Origin: Halichondria panicea
Lineage: Eukaryota > Porifera > Demospongiae > Suberitida > Halichondriidae
Assembly (NCBI RefSeq): GCF_963675165.1
Contig: NC_087389.1
Span: forward strand, 406,001-470,000
Direction of reading: 5' to 3'
DNA: 64,000 bases
Shown: in pieces, positions 55,121-64,000 of the stretch
Layout of the letters: every line of letters begins with the position of its first letter
Position numbering within the stretch: the stretch's first letter is position 1
Made by a program: the position numbers and the translations under genes
Notes under the pieces: model-generated
Told to the model about the DNA's origin: nothing
Seen by the model: the letters and a program-made list of their open reading frames with translations, nothing else
The model's database searches: none

Positions 55121-57443
55121 TCATGTGAGCCAAGATGCCAGAGCTACTCCTATTGATACCAGTGCAATTATTGTCAGAAGCTTCACACGCTACAGGGGAG
55201 GAGAGGGGGAGTATTGGATTAAGGGTATCACAACAAGATAATTATTTCATGTGATTTGATTAAGTGATGAGAGAGACAATCATGTATAATGAAAGTGATT
55301 TTATTTGTGGGTATCTATCTACATTTCATGTGTAGTTGCTAGTACTAAGAACTGGTCAAATAAACAAGCAATTTAACATCCTGTGAGCTGATTTTGAGAA
55401 AAACAGATCTAGGGAGAGAGGGAAAGAGCGAGATGAAAGAGCTGTTATCTGAAGAGTGATATCTGACAGGCGATACAAAGTGACCACAACACAGTCACCA
55501 ATACCTGGTCTTCATCTTCAATAAGATGTAATGTTCTGGGGGGAGGGCACTCAGTCAAACCAACCTTCTCACGAGGTCCAGCTGTCTCTAGCTGTTGTTT
55601 CTCCTGCTCATCCATTGTTCTCCTCAGCTCTTCCATCTCCTTTATCAAGTTGGTGTTCTGAACAAGGGAAACAATCATAATGCACCACATATTGTAGTAC
55701 TGAAAACCACGTGTGCCACAAGATACCATAGCAACAATAACTTACTTCGGCTTTCACTCGCACTGTTTCAGACAATTGTTTGACATATTTGCCCTTAAAC
55801 TTGTCCATCTCTCCCCTGAGTGCTGACTCATCAGAGCTGCTAGATGAAATCTCCGTCCTGTCCCTTCTAGCTCTCTCTACTTCAGCTACAGAGACAACAC
55901 ATACCAGAATAATAGCTAAGCACACAGACATACATATGTTACTTGTAGACATCGTACGGATGTACGTACATATACATAATAAATTGCTCTAAATACCTGT
56001 TACTGAGTTAATTTCTCTTTCTTTGGCTTCTAAATACCTCTGTCTATCGTCTAGTTCAGCTGAAAGAAGGATAAGGTGTCGTGAATACCCACGATTATGT
56101 TGAAACACTTCCCTACCTTGTTTGTCTTGTAGTGCAGACCTCAGTGATGCCTCAGAAGTCAGTTGGTCTGCCAGGAAGTTAACGTATAGTAAAAAGAATT
56201 AAGCAATTCTCAGAGACAAACCTTGTAGGTGTTGCACCTTCTCCTCGGCTGCTTCCAGAGATAACTGCAACAAATCTATTTTACCTGTATAATTATACAA
56301 TGTTCAATAGCAGTGACACAGACAGTAACAGCATGTACACATACACAGCATGTACACATACACAGCACTCATGTAATTGTACACATACACAGACAGTAAC
56401 AGCATGTACACATACACAGCACTCATGTAATTGTACACATACACATACAGTAACAGCATGTACACATACACAGACAGTAACAGCATGTACACATACACAG
56501 CACTCATGTAATTGTACACATACACAGACAGTAACAGCATGTACACTGTACACATACACAGCACTCATGTAATGAACACATTACAATGCGTACTTTTAGT
56601 GATAGCATTGCTGGCCATCCGTCGGCCCAGTTCCTCGATTGTTAGCTGTTTCAAGGCAGCCTCATTCTTGACATAGCCCGCCAACTGTGTCTGTAGGTTC
56701 CTCACTGTCTTCTCTGACTCCCCCAGCTCCTCCTCCAGATCTTGGACCCTCACTGGAGAGTGGGTAGGGGATAATCAACAGTCGGTACATCAAGCTATGT
56801 CTACTATGTACACGTACTATAGGGATAAAATATGACAAACAAGTGTTTGCTTAGCCTATAGAGCCACAAAGGAATGGTAGCTTTATACAGTATATGTAGA
56901 GGCTAGATCAATACATGTACATGTACACACAGTACTGATACACATACATGCTCGACACAGGTTCTCACCCTCCCATTCTCTCTGCTTGTCCTCTATCTGG
57001 TTTTCGGAAGCGAGGAGAGTGCCTCGTCTTGTGAACGCAGGGTGAGGTAGAGGGGCATTCCCCTGACGATCTGTGAGATCACCACTGCTGACTTGTACCA
57101 AAGGGGTGGCCCCCTGTGCCACAAAGATCTGTTCAGCACCATTGTCCACGGACTGGGAGGTGGGGACACCTGTCTGTCGTTGCTTGTCTGTTTCCATTGT
57201 GATCTTGAGATTGACCAGCTCTTCTTCTGTTTCTTCCAAACGCTCTATACTCAAAAAGAGAGAACAACTAATTTAACTATCGTATGAATATGTATGGATG
57301 CTTACGTTTTGTTTTTAACAGCTGCTCCTCCTTGTACTTGACATCGCCCTTGAGATGGTCCAGGTCTGCTGCAAGTGCTTCTTTCTTTTCGTTGAGCTAC
57401 ATAACAGAGGAAAGTTAGAAGTACATGTACGACAATGTCATGC

Positions 57444-57512
<69 letters not shown>

Positions 57513-57782
57513 ACTGTACCTCATCTTGAAGGGTTTTCTTCTCTAGTTCTGCTTGCTTGAGTTGCTCTGACAGTTTGGCCACATCTTGTGTGTGCTGCAA
57601 AGAGAAATGAATGGTCTGCATAAAACGACCTTTACCCACTCACCTCTTGTTTGCTGTTGTCGTAGAGAGTCTTGTATTTCTGACACTCTTGCTCAGCCTT
57701 GTCATAATCTCTCTGTGTGTGGAGGGGGTGGGTTAGTGCTCAAGTAAGGAACATAGCTTTGGCCTCTTAAAGAGTTAACCTA

Positions 57783-57831
<49 letters not shown>

Positions 57832-57838
57832 ACACCCA

Positions 57839-57875
<37 letters not shown>

Positions 57876-59469
57876 GTAACTGATTAACTTTAGAGACGTA
57901 CTCCAGCTTCTCATGTAAGATATTTCTCACTGAGTTCTGAAGGAAAAGATATTCGTCATAATGTGATCATAGCATAGACATATACTATATTACTGTACAT
58001 CATGCATACACAGTTAGAAAGGCCTACTGTTTAAAGGGGTGTTGCCTCACCAAAGCAGGCTAGTCTGACTGCACACACTATTATAATAATTGCAGTTACC
58101 TTTGAAGTGAGATCACTCTGGTGTCTCTCCTCATAAGCCTGGGCCAGCTGCTTCTTTAGCTCATCCTCTGGTGAATTCTGTACAATAATGATTAATTGAA
58201 GTTTGTAACAACACGATAATCACAGTCAGCCATCAAAGCTAGGCCTAGTAGTAGTAACACAAGAAGACCTTCTGTGTACTCAGTCACTGACCTCCCACAC
58301 TCATCAGATATCTGGTATTAATCACACTAACAAAACCGAATACACATTTCCTAAACAAACAGCTTCTATGCACAGTGCACAGTACATGGAATATGTGCAG
58401 TGTCTTACCTTGGCATAGACTTGCAGTTGGTTCTCAAGCATTTCCAATCTTGACAAGAGTTCATCTTCATTCACAATGGCCTGCACACACATAAGACTTC
58501 AATAGTACATATCAGCTTCAATATTGAGAAGCTACACATAGGCTCTAAGAGTCACACATCTAACAGGAGGTCTTCTTTGTATAACTACAATAGCTCACAA
58601 TCATACTCTCGTTGGCTAGTTGTCTAGACCCCTCAATGGCAGTTTGCATTGAGACTAGCTTCGTCTCCAGCTCCAGTTCCCGTGCCAACGCATTCTGTAG
58701 TGAGTGACAATCAAATCACACCACGTAACTATTATTTGTTAACAGACACTGAGTTGTTATACATCTGATTTAGTCTGCTAACACACACGCACACACACAC
58801 GCACACACAACTATAAGATACCTGCATGATCTGCAGCACTTGCTGGACGGGAGGCTCCACTCCAGGCAGTTCCACATCATTGATGAACAGCTGTACCCGA
58901 GCAATGATACACCCATGCGCTACACGTGGCATACATGATGTATACAACCAGTACGCTAATATTCAGATCATTACAAACCTTTTTTGTCGACATTTACGTT
59001 GACACCAAACTGAACGATGTCTTTCGATCGTAGCTCTCTTGGAGCACTCTCCTCTCCAGAGGGACTCAGTCGGGTCTCATTTACAAACGTGCCATTACTA
59101 CTTTTTGTGTCCTTGATAAAGAACTGGAGGGAGGAAGATTACTTAATTAATGTCCTTCAACCCTTTCATCGTTTGTGATATGAGAGACCACATTCAAACG
59201 TTTAAACGTCGGAAGACTCATTATTTGGTCTACCGTATTCGAAGGTAAACAAAACTCACCTTGCCATTTTCAAACCATATCAAAGCATGATTTCTGGACA
59301 GGACTCTACAGTCAAATATCAGGTTGTTTTGAAGTATTCTTTTCTTGTCTACTGATCTACCGACTTTCTGAGGCTCTGACATGGCACATTCTCTCTTGTT
59401 GAAGAGTATGCTTCTTTCGTGAGGCACTACAACGATCTTAGGAACGTCAACAGCCTCGGCCATAGCCAT
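55121..59469 (-). CDS. SLMAP: SLMAP, FHA-domain tail-anchored coiled-coil protein
   Basis: SLMAP is the FHA adaptor of the STRIPAK phosphatase complex, acting at membranes and centrosomes on Hippo signalling. The FHA domain spans the first two exons (59469-about 59258 and about 59126-58980): [45 protein letters not shown] and [10 protein letters not shown], with the phosphopeptide-binding Arg, Ser and Asn retained. [19 protein letters not shown] follows. A long coiled coil built from about 16 short exons continues ([60 protein letters not shown]). The last exon (about 55189-55121) encodes [20 protein letters not shown], a tail anchor. If the preceding exon is not spliced at EDEDQ, translation stops at 55445 without the anchor. 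Confidence 0.9.
56321..56575. repeat. Compound minisatellite in a SLMAP intron
   Basis: Irregular units of ACACATACACAGACAGTAAC, AGCATGT and ACACAGCACTCATGTAATTG repeat across 250 bp between SLMAP exons. Both strands have open frames because of the repetition; they are not genes. Confidence 0.9.
57441..57511. repeat. (GT)n microsatellite in a SLMAP intron
   Basis: About 35 GT units lie between two coiled-coil exons of SLMAP. Confidence 0.95.
57783..57873. repeat. (CA)n microsatellite in a SLMAP intron
   Basis: A CA run with a few CG and CCA interruptions lies between SLMAP exons. Confidence 0.95.
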
Positions 59470-59650
59470 TTTGCTTCTAAGCTTTTTACTACGTAATTTA
59501 CGTAATTTTCTTAAGTACAGTATTGGCCTATGTTTCCTCTAATGGAACGCAAGGTAGAATCTAGGGGCCTTCCACTCAGTTCAAAGCCGCGGTTGAAACA
59601 TGACATTGACATAAATTATCTAGTACAGTATGCAAACACAAAAATTAATT

Positions 59651-61087
59651 TCAAAAAACACAAAGGGCAGCACCAGGCCCAGGCTTTGTAACAAACAAAC
59701 TAGCGTCCAAGTTCTCCATTCCGTTGGAATGACCCTTATAGTACTCCTCTTGAAGTGTCTCCATCAGCTCTTTGCACTTATCCTCTCTCACCAGCGACAC
59801 TGTACACCCACCCCAGCCAGCACCAGTCAATCGCGAGCCCAGGCTTCCAGCAGACTTGGCAATAGCCACAATTTGATCCAGCTCAGGACAACTGCACTCA
59901 TAGAGATCACGACAGCTTGCATGACTATCATCCATGAGCTTACCCAACTTCACGGCAACGTTCTCTCCATTTGGATCGTTAGCAATGTCCTTGAATTGGT
60001 AGACTCGACTAGCTTCATTGTAGACATGCTCGACTCTGTAGTAAAGCTGGAACTCCTCAATCGACTTTGTTTGCTCGTTTAGAAACTCCTTCCAAAGATA
60101 TTGTTTGTCCACGTCCATGATGCTACATAAATCGGATTGGGTGTAGGGATCGGAACGCAAATGCTTTGTCACCACTTTCGTCATTATCTCCTTCAGCTCA
60201 TGACCTGAAGCATACTCAAGCGTTAGGAGCTTCCTCACTTCTTCCCAACGCTTCACTCCAAGCTGGTAGGCCATCACAAGAGAGGCCAGGCGACATTCAG
60301 CAACTCGAACATTAAAGCACGAAGCGGCAGTAGCCTTCTCTGCAGGGACAAGAGTATTGGCTATCACAAATACACAGCCTTTTGGGATCTTCACTTCAGT
60401 TGTACGAATCGGATCGAATTCAATCATCATAGCTTTTCCTTGCTCGCCTAGGAAGCTGATGGCCTGGTCCATTCCACCTCCTTCGGTACCAATGTAGCGC
60501 TCACACTTGGCACACATTTCAGCAAAAAAAGCCTTGGACGGTAAAGCTATTTTGTTAGCATGAGCAGTAGCCAGGGCAGAGCAACAAACAAGAGCAGAAG
60601 AACTCGATAAACCAGATGCAGGGGGAATGTTTCCATCGACTAGCAAATCCATTCCAGTGAGGTTATCAATATTGCAATAGTCTTCGGCACCTGCAATACC
60701 ACACAGAATGTAGTCGTACCACATCATTCCTCTTTTGGTGATATTCAGCTTTCTGTTTATGTTCGACTGATGGTCAAGATACTTGGGGTTGGTGTTGGAA
60801 ATGTTGATGACGTCTTCGTTTCGCGTACGACATGCGATTGCAATATCCAGCTCAATGGCCATGGGTAGTACAGCATAGCCAGAGTAGTCAATATGCTCTC
60901 CAATGATGTTGACCCGACCAGGAGCTCGAGCAATGAACTGTGGCTCAGTTCCATACTTGGTCTTGAATGCTTGCACAAGGTTTTGGTATCGTTTGGCGTT
61001 TGTCTCACTGCCCTGGCTTAATTCATCGAGGGATGAGAAGACAGGGGGTGGGTCACTGGACGGCTTCTTGGCAGGAGTCTCAGCCAT
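59651..61087 (-). CDS. GALK2: GALK2, N-acetylgalactosamine kinase
   Basis: A GHMP kinase that phosphorylates GalNAc (and galactose weakly) at C1 in the cytosol. The frame is unbroken over 478 codons from the ATG at 61087; an in-frame ATG at 61114 would add nine residues. Motif 1 is ARAPGRVNIIGEHIDYSGYA, which binds sugar. Motif 2, the phosphate loop, is IPPASGLSSSSALVCC. Motif 3 is GSRLTGAGWGGCTVSLV. YIGTEGGGMDQAISFLGE holds the catalytic Asp (GGGMDQ) and favours GALK2 over GALK1. The absence of introns is unusual next to intron-dense neighbours. The C-terminus KPGPGAALCVF is complete. Confidence 0.95.
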   Translation of the reverse strand: MAETPAKKPSSDPPPVFSSLDELSQGSETNAKRYQNLVQAFKTKYGTEPQFIARAPGRVNIIGEHIDYSGYAVLPMAIELDIAIACRTRNEDVINISNTNPKYLDHQSNINRKLNITKRGMMWYDYILCGIAGAEDYCNIDNLTGMDLLVDGNIPPASGLSSSSALVCCSALATAHANKIALPSKAFFAEMCAKCERYIGTEGGGMDQAISFLGEQGKAMMIEFDPIRTTEVKIPKGCVFVIANTLVPAEKATAASCFNVRVAECRLASLVMAYQLGVKRWEEVRKLLTLEYASGHELKEIMTKVVTKHLRSDPYTQSDLCSIMDVDKQYLWKEFLNEQTKSIEEFQLYYRVEHVYNEASRVYQFKDIANDPNGENVAVKLGKLMDDSHASCRDLYECSCPELDQIVAIAKSAGSLGSRLTGAGWGGCTVSLVREDKCKELMETLQEEYYKGHSNGMENLDASLFVTKPGPGAALCVF

Positions 61088-61406
61088 CTCTCTGGATGCA
61101 TGTATGGGTGTCATATATAATGTGTCAGTATAGAAATCAATAGTCTATAGCTAGCATGCATTCACACATAGCAGCATCATAAAGCTTTTTCTTGTACCAA
61201 CCTGCAAACTATATTGGGGACAGGGAGATCTGTTTATAGTATAAAGGGCATGAAGGGGTGTCAGCTTTCAGTCCAGTTCCTTTGTGTCAAAAAGTGGGAG
61301 GAGGTAGATAGACTAGTAACTGTATTCATAGTGAACCATAAAATTAATGTCCATAAAAACACAAGTGATACATTTGCTTTTCATAATGCACAGCCCTAAT
61401 ATAATG

Positions 61407-64000
61407 TTAGTCATTGAGTTCTGATGGATTGTCAGGTGAGAATACTCTCTCTGAGGAGAGCTTAGACAGCGAGGACTCGGCAAGAGAATTGTCATCCTCT
61501 TCAGAACTTGACTCTTCACTCCGCGTCTCGTCCAATGGTTGATGTTTCATCACAGCATGACTGTTTAGGCTAGTACCAGGCCTACTAGAGCTGCATACAA
61601 GAAAGATAGTACACATTGTGGACCTTGTAACATTTTATAATCACCATACCTGACCACTGATCCTTCACATGAGATGCTCTCTCTGCCGGCTACAGCAGCC
61701 TTCACAATCGAGTGCTTCCTCCCTCCTTGATCAGACAGCTAGAGGAACACATTATCAAGAATCAATGGAATACAACCGCACACTTTGTAAAATACACAAT
61801 AATAATCAGAGACGTGCCCACACTGGTGGGTGAGTAGACTGGCGGCGACAGCCCCTCGCGTGCGTAGCGCGAGGGACTGGCAAACTGTCTATCAGTCACT
61901 CGTCTCAGCTGCAACGAGCATTGCAGCCTATCAAATTGCTCAACGTCATATTAGCCCTAACCGCACTTACACTTCAGGGGATTCAGTGCATTCCATAGTA
62001 GCTGAATCTCATAGCAAAATTTAACCACATTATCTATAACGATATTCATGTTTAGTAGTGTCATACGATCTATTACACTTCCGCTGAGACGAGTGATCAC
62101 TGATAGGCAGTTTGCCAGTCGCTTGCGCTACGCGCTCGGGCGGCTATCGCCGCCAGTCTAGGTGGGTGAGGTGGGTAAGAACCACTGTCTTGCTACAGGC
62201 AATTTTGTATTTGAATTGAGATAGGATCAAGAATTCTGGGCAGATCACTGACACTACAACCAGTACTCACAGGTGTTCTAGATCCATGCCTCTGCTGTGT
62301 GTCTCCTCCAGATATTGGTCTGCTATCTCCCAGCTCAGACTGGGAGGAACCTCGTCTGAACCAAGTCTTGGACATATTCTGAATGCTCTCAAGTGTGCCT
62401 TTACCCAGTGCTGCATACGGATAGTCATGTGGCTTCTCGAACGGGTTGTACAACAGTGAAGGAGTGTCGGTGTTTGGTTGAGGAGTGGTTCTCTCTGAAG
62501 TGGAGGCGGAGGTGGTTGCTTGAGTAGTCTGCTGTGAGCCAGAGGTGAGGGAGAGGGGGGACTCGGGGGATATGTCACCATAGGCCATCACCACAGCACG
62601 CAGGTAGTTGTAGCCCTCATTCAGATTGTCTGCACAAAACAAAATCAATTAACGTCCTTACATCAGATTATGGGGAGGGATTATGGGGAGGGATTATGGG
62701 GAGGGATTATGGGGAGGGATTATGGGGAGGGATTATGGGGAGGCTACAGATTAAAGATCTATACTGCTTGAAAACTTTCTATTAGAATGACTTCGCATGT
62801 ACAGTCACAATATGCACATACCCGTGTTGAGAGATGTGTCAAAGAAGCCAGGATGGTTCTGATGGATCTGTTTGTAGTAGTCCACTTCATTCAAGATAGT
62901 CTTGATCTGCTCGTTGCTATAGCAACCCTTCTCTCTGAGTCGCTGCTTGTGGATCTGATTTAGGAAATGAAACACTATCCAATAAATACTGAGAGAGAAT
63001 CAAATAAGTTCACCTCTGGTGTGAGTGGAAGTGTCAAGATGTAGCGTGGCTCAAAGTGAGTTTTCTTCAAAGTCAGTACACCCTATGGATGACAAGCAAG
63101 CAGGTACAATAAAGCATCACACACACAAGGCAGGCAGTTACCTCAATGCTCATGTGAGTGACACAGGCCAATCCTTGTTGGGCCACTTGCTCTATGGCAG
63201 CCATTGTTAGACCATACATGCTCCTACTTCTGCCTGACCTCTGGACAAACTCTCCCTGCATCCAAAACATGAGCACTAGGACATACAGTACATGGAGAAC
63301 CGGACGTACAGATTTTGCTGCCCTTGTGAAAGTACTCTCATCAATAAAATAGTAGTCTCTCCCATGGCTCTCCCTGTCCCTCTGTGGGCGTGTAGTATGG
63401 GACACACTGGGGGGAGCATAAACACACATGAATGAATCACTAAGTCAAGATAGATAACTGTTTCATTTCAACTCACCCTAAGCCAAAGAAGCTTGGGAAC
63501 TCCTCCACTAGTAGTTGAACAAATTGTCCCTTGCCTGTTCCCGATGGACCACACAGTATCAGCATGGGGTAGGGCTCCTCAGCACATGTCAACGTACTGC
63601 AACAGTCATAATGTGCTGTATGTACACAACATATAGTGTTCATTTACCTGAATCTAATCCTAGCTGGCTTCTTAACTGATCCCATGATGTTGATCCTGTG
63701 ATCAAACGAAGCTGTTACCTCCAATGAAGGAGCAAACCTGTTCAGAGCTGACACCTACACAATCATATGCGTAGAAAAGAAGAGTAAATCACTTGATTGA
63801 ACCTTCTCTGATCAATCATAGTACACAGGGCCCACCTTTTCCTTGGCATCAATTGCTCTGTGGTCGAGTGTTGTGATAGAGTGCAGGTAATGGACCACCA
63901 TGGCACGGTACTCGGCCATTGTCTGTCAGGATATGAAACAACATCATGTCAGAGTGGTCACATTAGTAACATTAACTCCACCCTAGAGAGGGCCTTACCT
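61407..64000 (-). CDS. LRGUK: LRGUK-like protein, guanylate kinase half (partial)
   Basis: LRGUK combines leucine-rich repeats with a guanylate kinase domain and is needed for sperm flagellum formation in mammals. Here the guanylate kinase part is read across exons at about 63919-63838, 63760-63650, 63598-63480, 63410-63310, 63255-63143, 63083-63015, 62955-62822 and 62635-62272. The P-loop is LILCGPSGTGKGQFVQLLVE. The GMP-binding region is VSHTTRPQRDRESHGRDYYF. QRSGRSRSMYGLTMAAIEQV and GVLTLKKTHFEPRYILTLPL follow, as in LRGUK. A Ser/Thr-rich tail continues over two more exons near 61740-61650 and 61590-61407. The LRR half must lie beyond the window edge. A MITE and a G-rich repeat sit in its introns. 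Confidence 0.82.
61835..62160. mobile_element. Mutator-like MITE in an LRGUK intron
   Basis: A 326 bp element begins TAGACTGGCGGCGA and ends with the complement. The terminal inverted repeats are about 75 bp with several mismatches (shared GACTGGCAAACTG, CTATCAGT, ACTCGTCTCAGC). GGTGGGTGAG is duplicated exactly at 61825-61834 and 62161-62170. It has no coding capacity. Confidence 0.9.
62667..62743. repeat. 13-bp G-rich tandem repeat in an LRGUK intron
   Basis: About six copies of ATTATGGGGAGGG. The regular GGGG and GGG runs could form G-quadruplexes on the plus strand, which is the non-transcribed-sense side of LRGUK. Confidence 0.9.

Noticed and set aside
56293-56572. Cys/Val-rich or Thr/His-rich frames on both strands
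   Set aside because: They arise from a CA-type minisatellite in a SLMAP intron.

Overview
The window is nuclear DNA of an animal, most likely a sponge or another early-branching metazoan. The genes are intron-rich and closely packed. Introns are mostly 50-300 bp with GT-AG ends, several gene pairs are head to head, and nearly every gene has an animal orthologue (POLN, G6PD, CHCHD4, LYRM7, ALG12, TWNK, NAP1L, SLMAP, GALK2, LRGUK). Two large paralogues belong to the DD3-3 family, known from Dictyostelium and a few basal animals but not from vertebrates. The phylum is inference; that this is a metazoan is well supported.

Layout, left to right. 0.5-2.2 kb: 3' end of a POLN-type family A DNA polymerase (+). 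2.5-5.5 kb: glucose-6-phosphate dehydrogenase (+) with an unusual N-terminal extension. 7.8-14.8 kb: a talin-head-like FERM protein with an extra F3/PTB lobe (+). 16.0-18.5 kb: an asteroid/ASTE1-type FEN-like nuclease (+). 18.5-20.0 kb: LYRM7 (-) and CHCHD4/MIA40 (+), two mitochondrial biogenesis genes sharing an 83 bp promoter. 20.3-23.4 kb: a C12orf56-like gene (-). 23.8-25.1 kb: an unrecognised gene (-) head to head with a small RIIa/Dpy-30-like gene (+). 25.4-34.4 kb: two divergent DD3-3-like genes, one membrane-anchored (-) and one secreted (+), whose 3' flanks carry near-identical inverted 152 bp blocks. 34.8-37.4 kb: ALG12 (-). 37.4-43.0 kb: a transposon-rich block with nested Mutator-like elements, a TA-type MITE, and a 5'-truncated retrotransposon inside another MITE. 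43.0-43.3 kb: a 46-codon Lys-rich protein (-). 43.9-49.4 kb: Twinkle mtDNA helicase (+), carrying three different tandem arrays. 49.7-51.3 kb: a two-finger C2H2 protein (-). 51.8-54.1 kb: NAP1L (-). 54.3-54.9 kb: a single-exon protein with three 45-residue repeats (+). 55.1-59.5 kb: SLMAP (-). 59.7-61.1 kb: intronless GALK2 (-). 61.4-64.0 kb: the guanylate-kinase half of LRGUK (-), running off the window.

Most of this is housekeeping, and no single operon-like system is present. The most unusual features are: the divergent secreted/anchored DD3-3 pair with gene-conversion tracts and matching 3' flanks; tandem arrays that multiply splice-acceptor sequence (in TWNK and the FERM gene); a talin-like head protein with a duplicated F3 lobe; a set of short inverted-repeat elements with perfect 9-10 bp target duplications; and GC-AG introns that the reading frame appears to require. 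All coordinates and splice sites were read by eye. Each CDS entry gives the span from start to stop codon, introns included.
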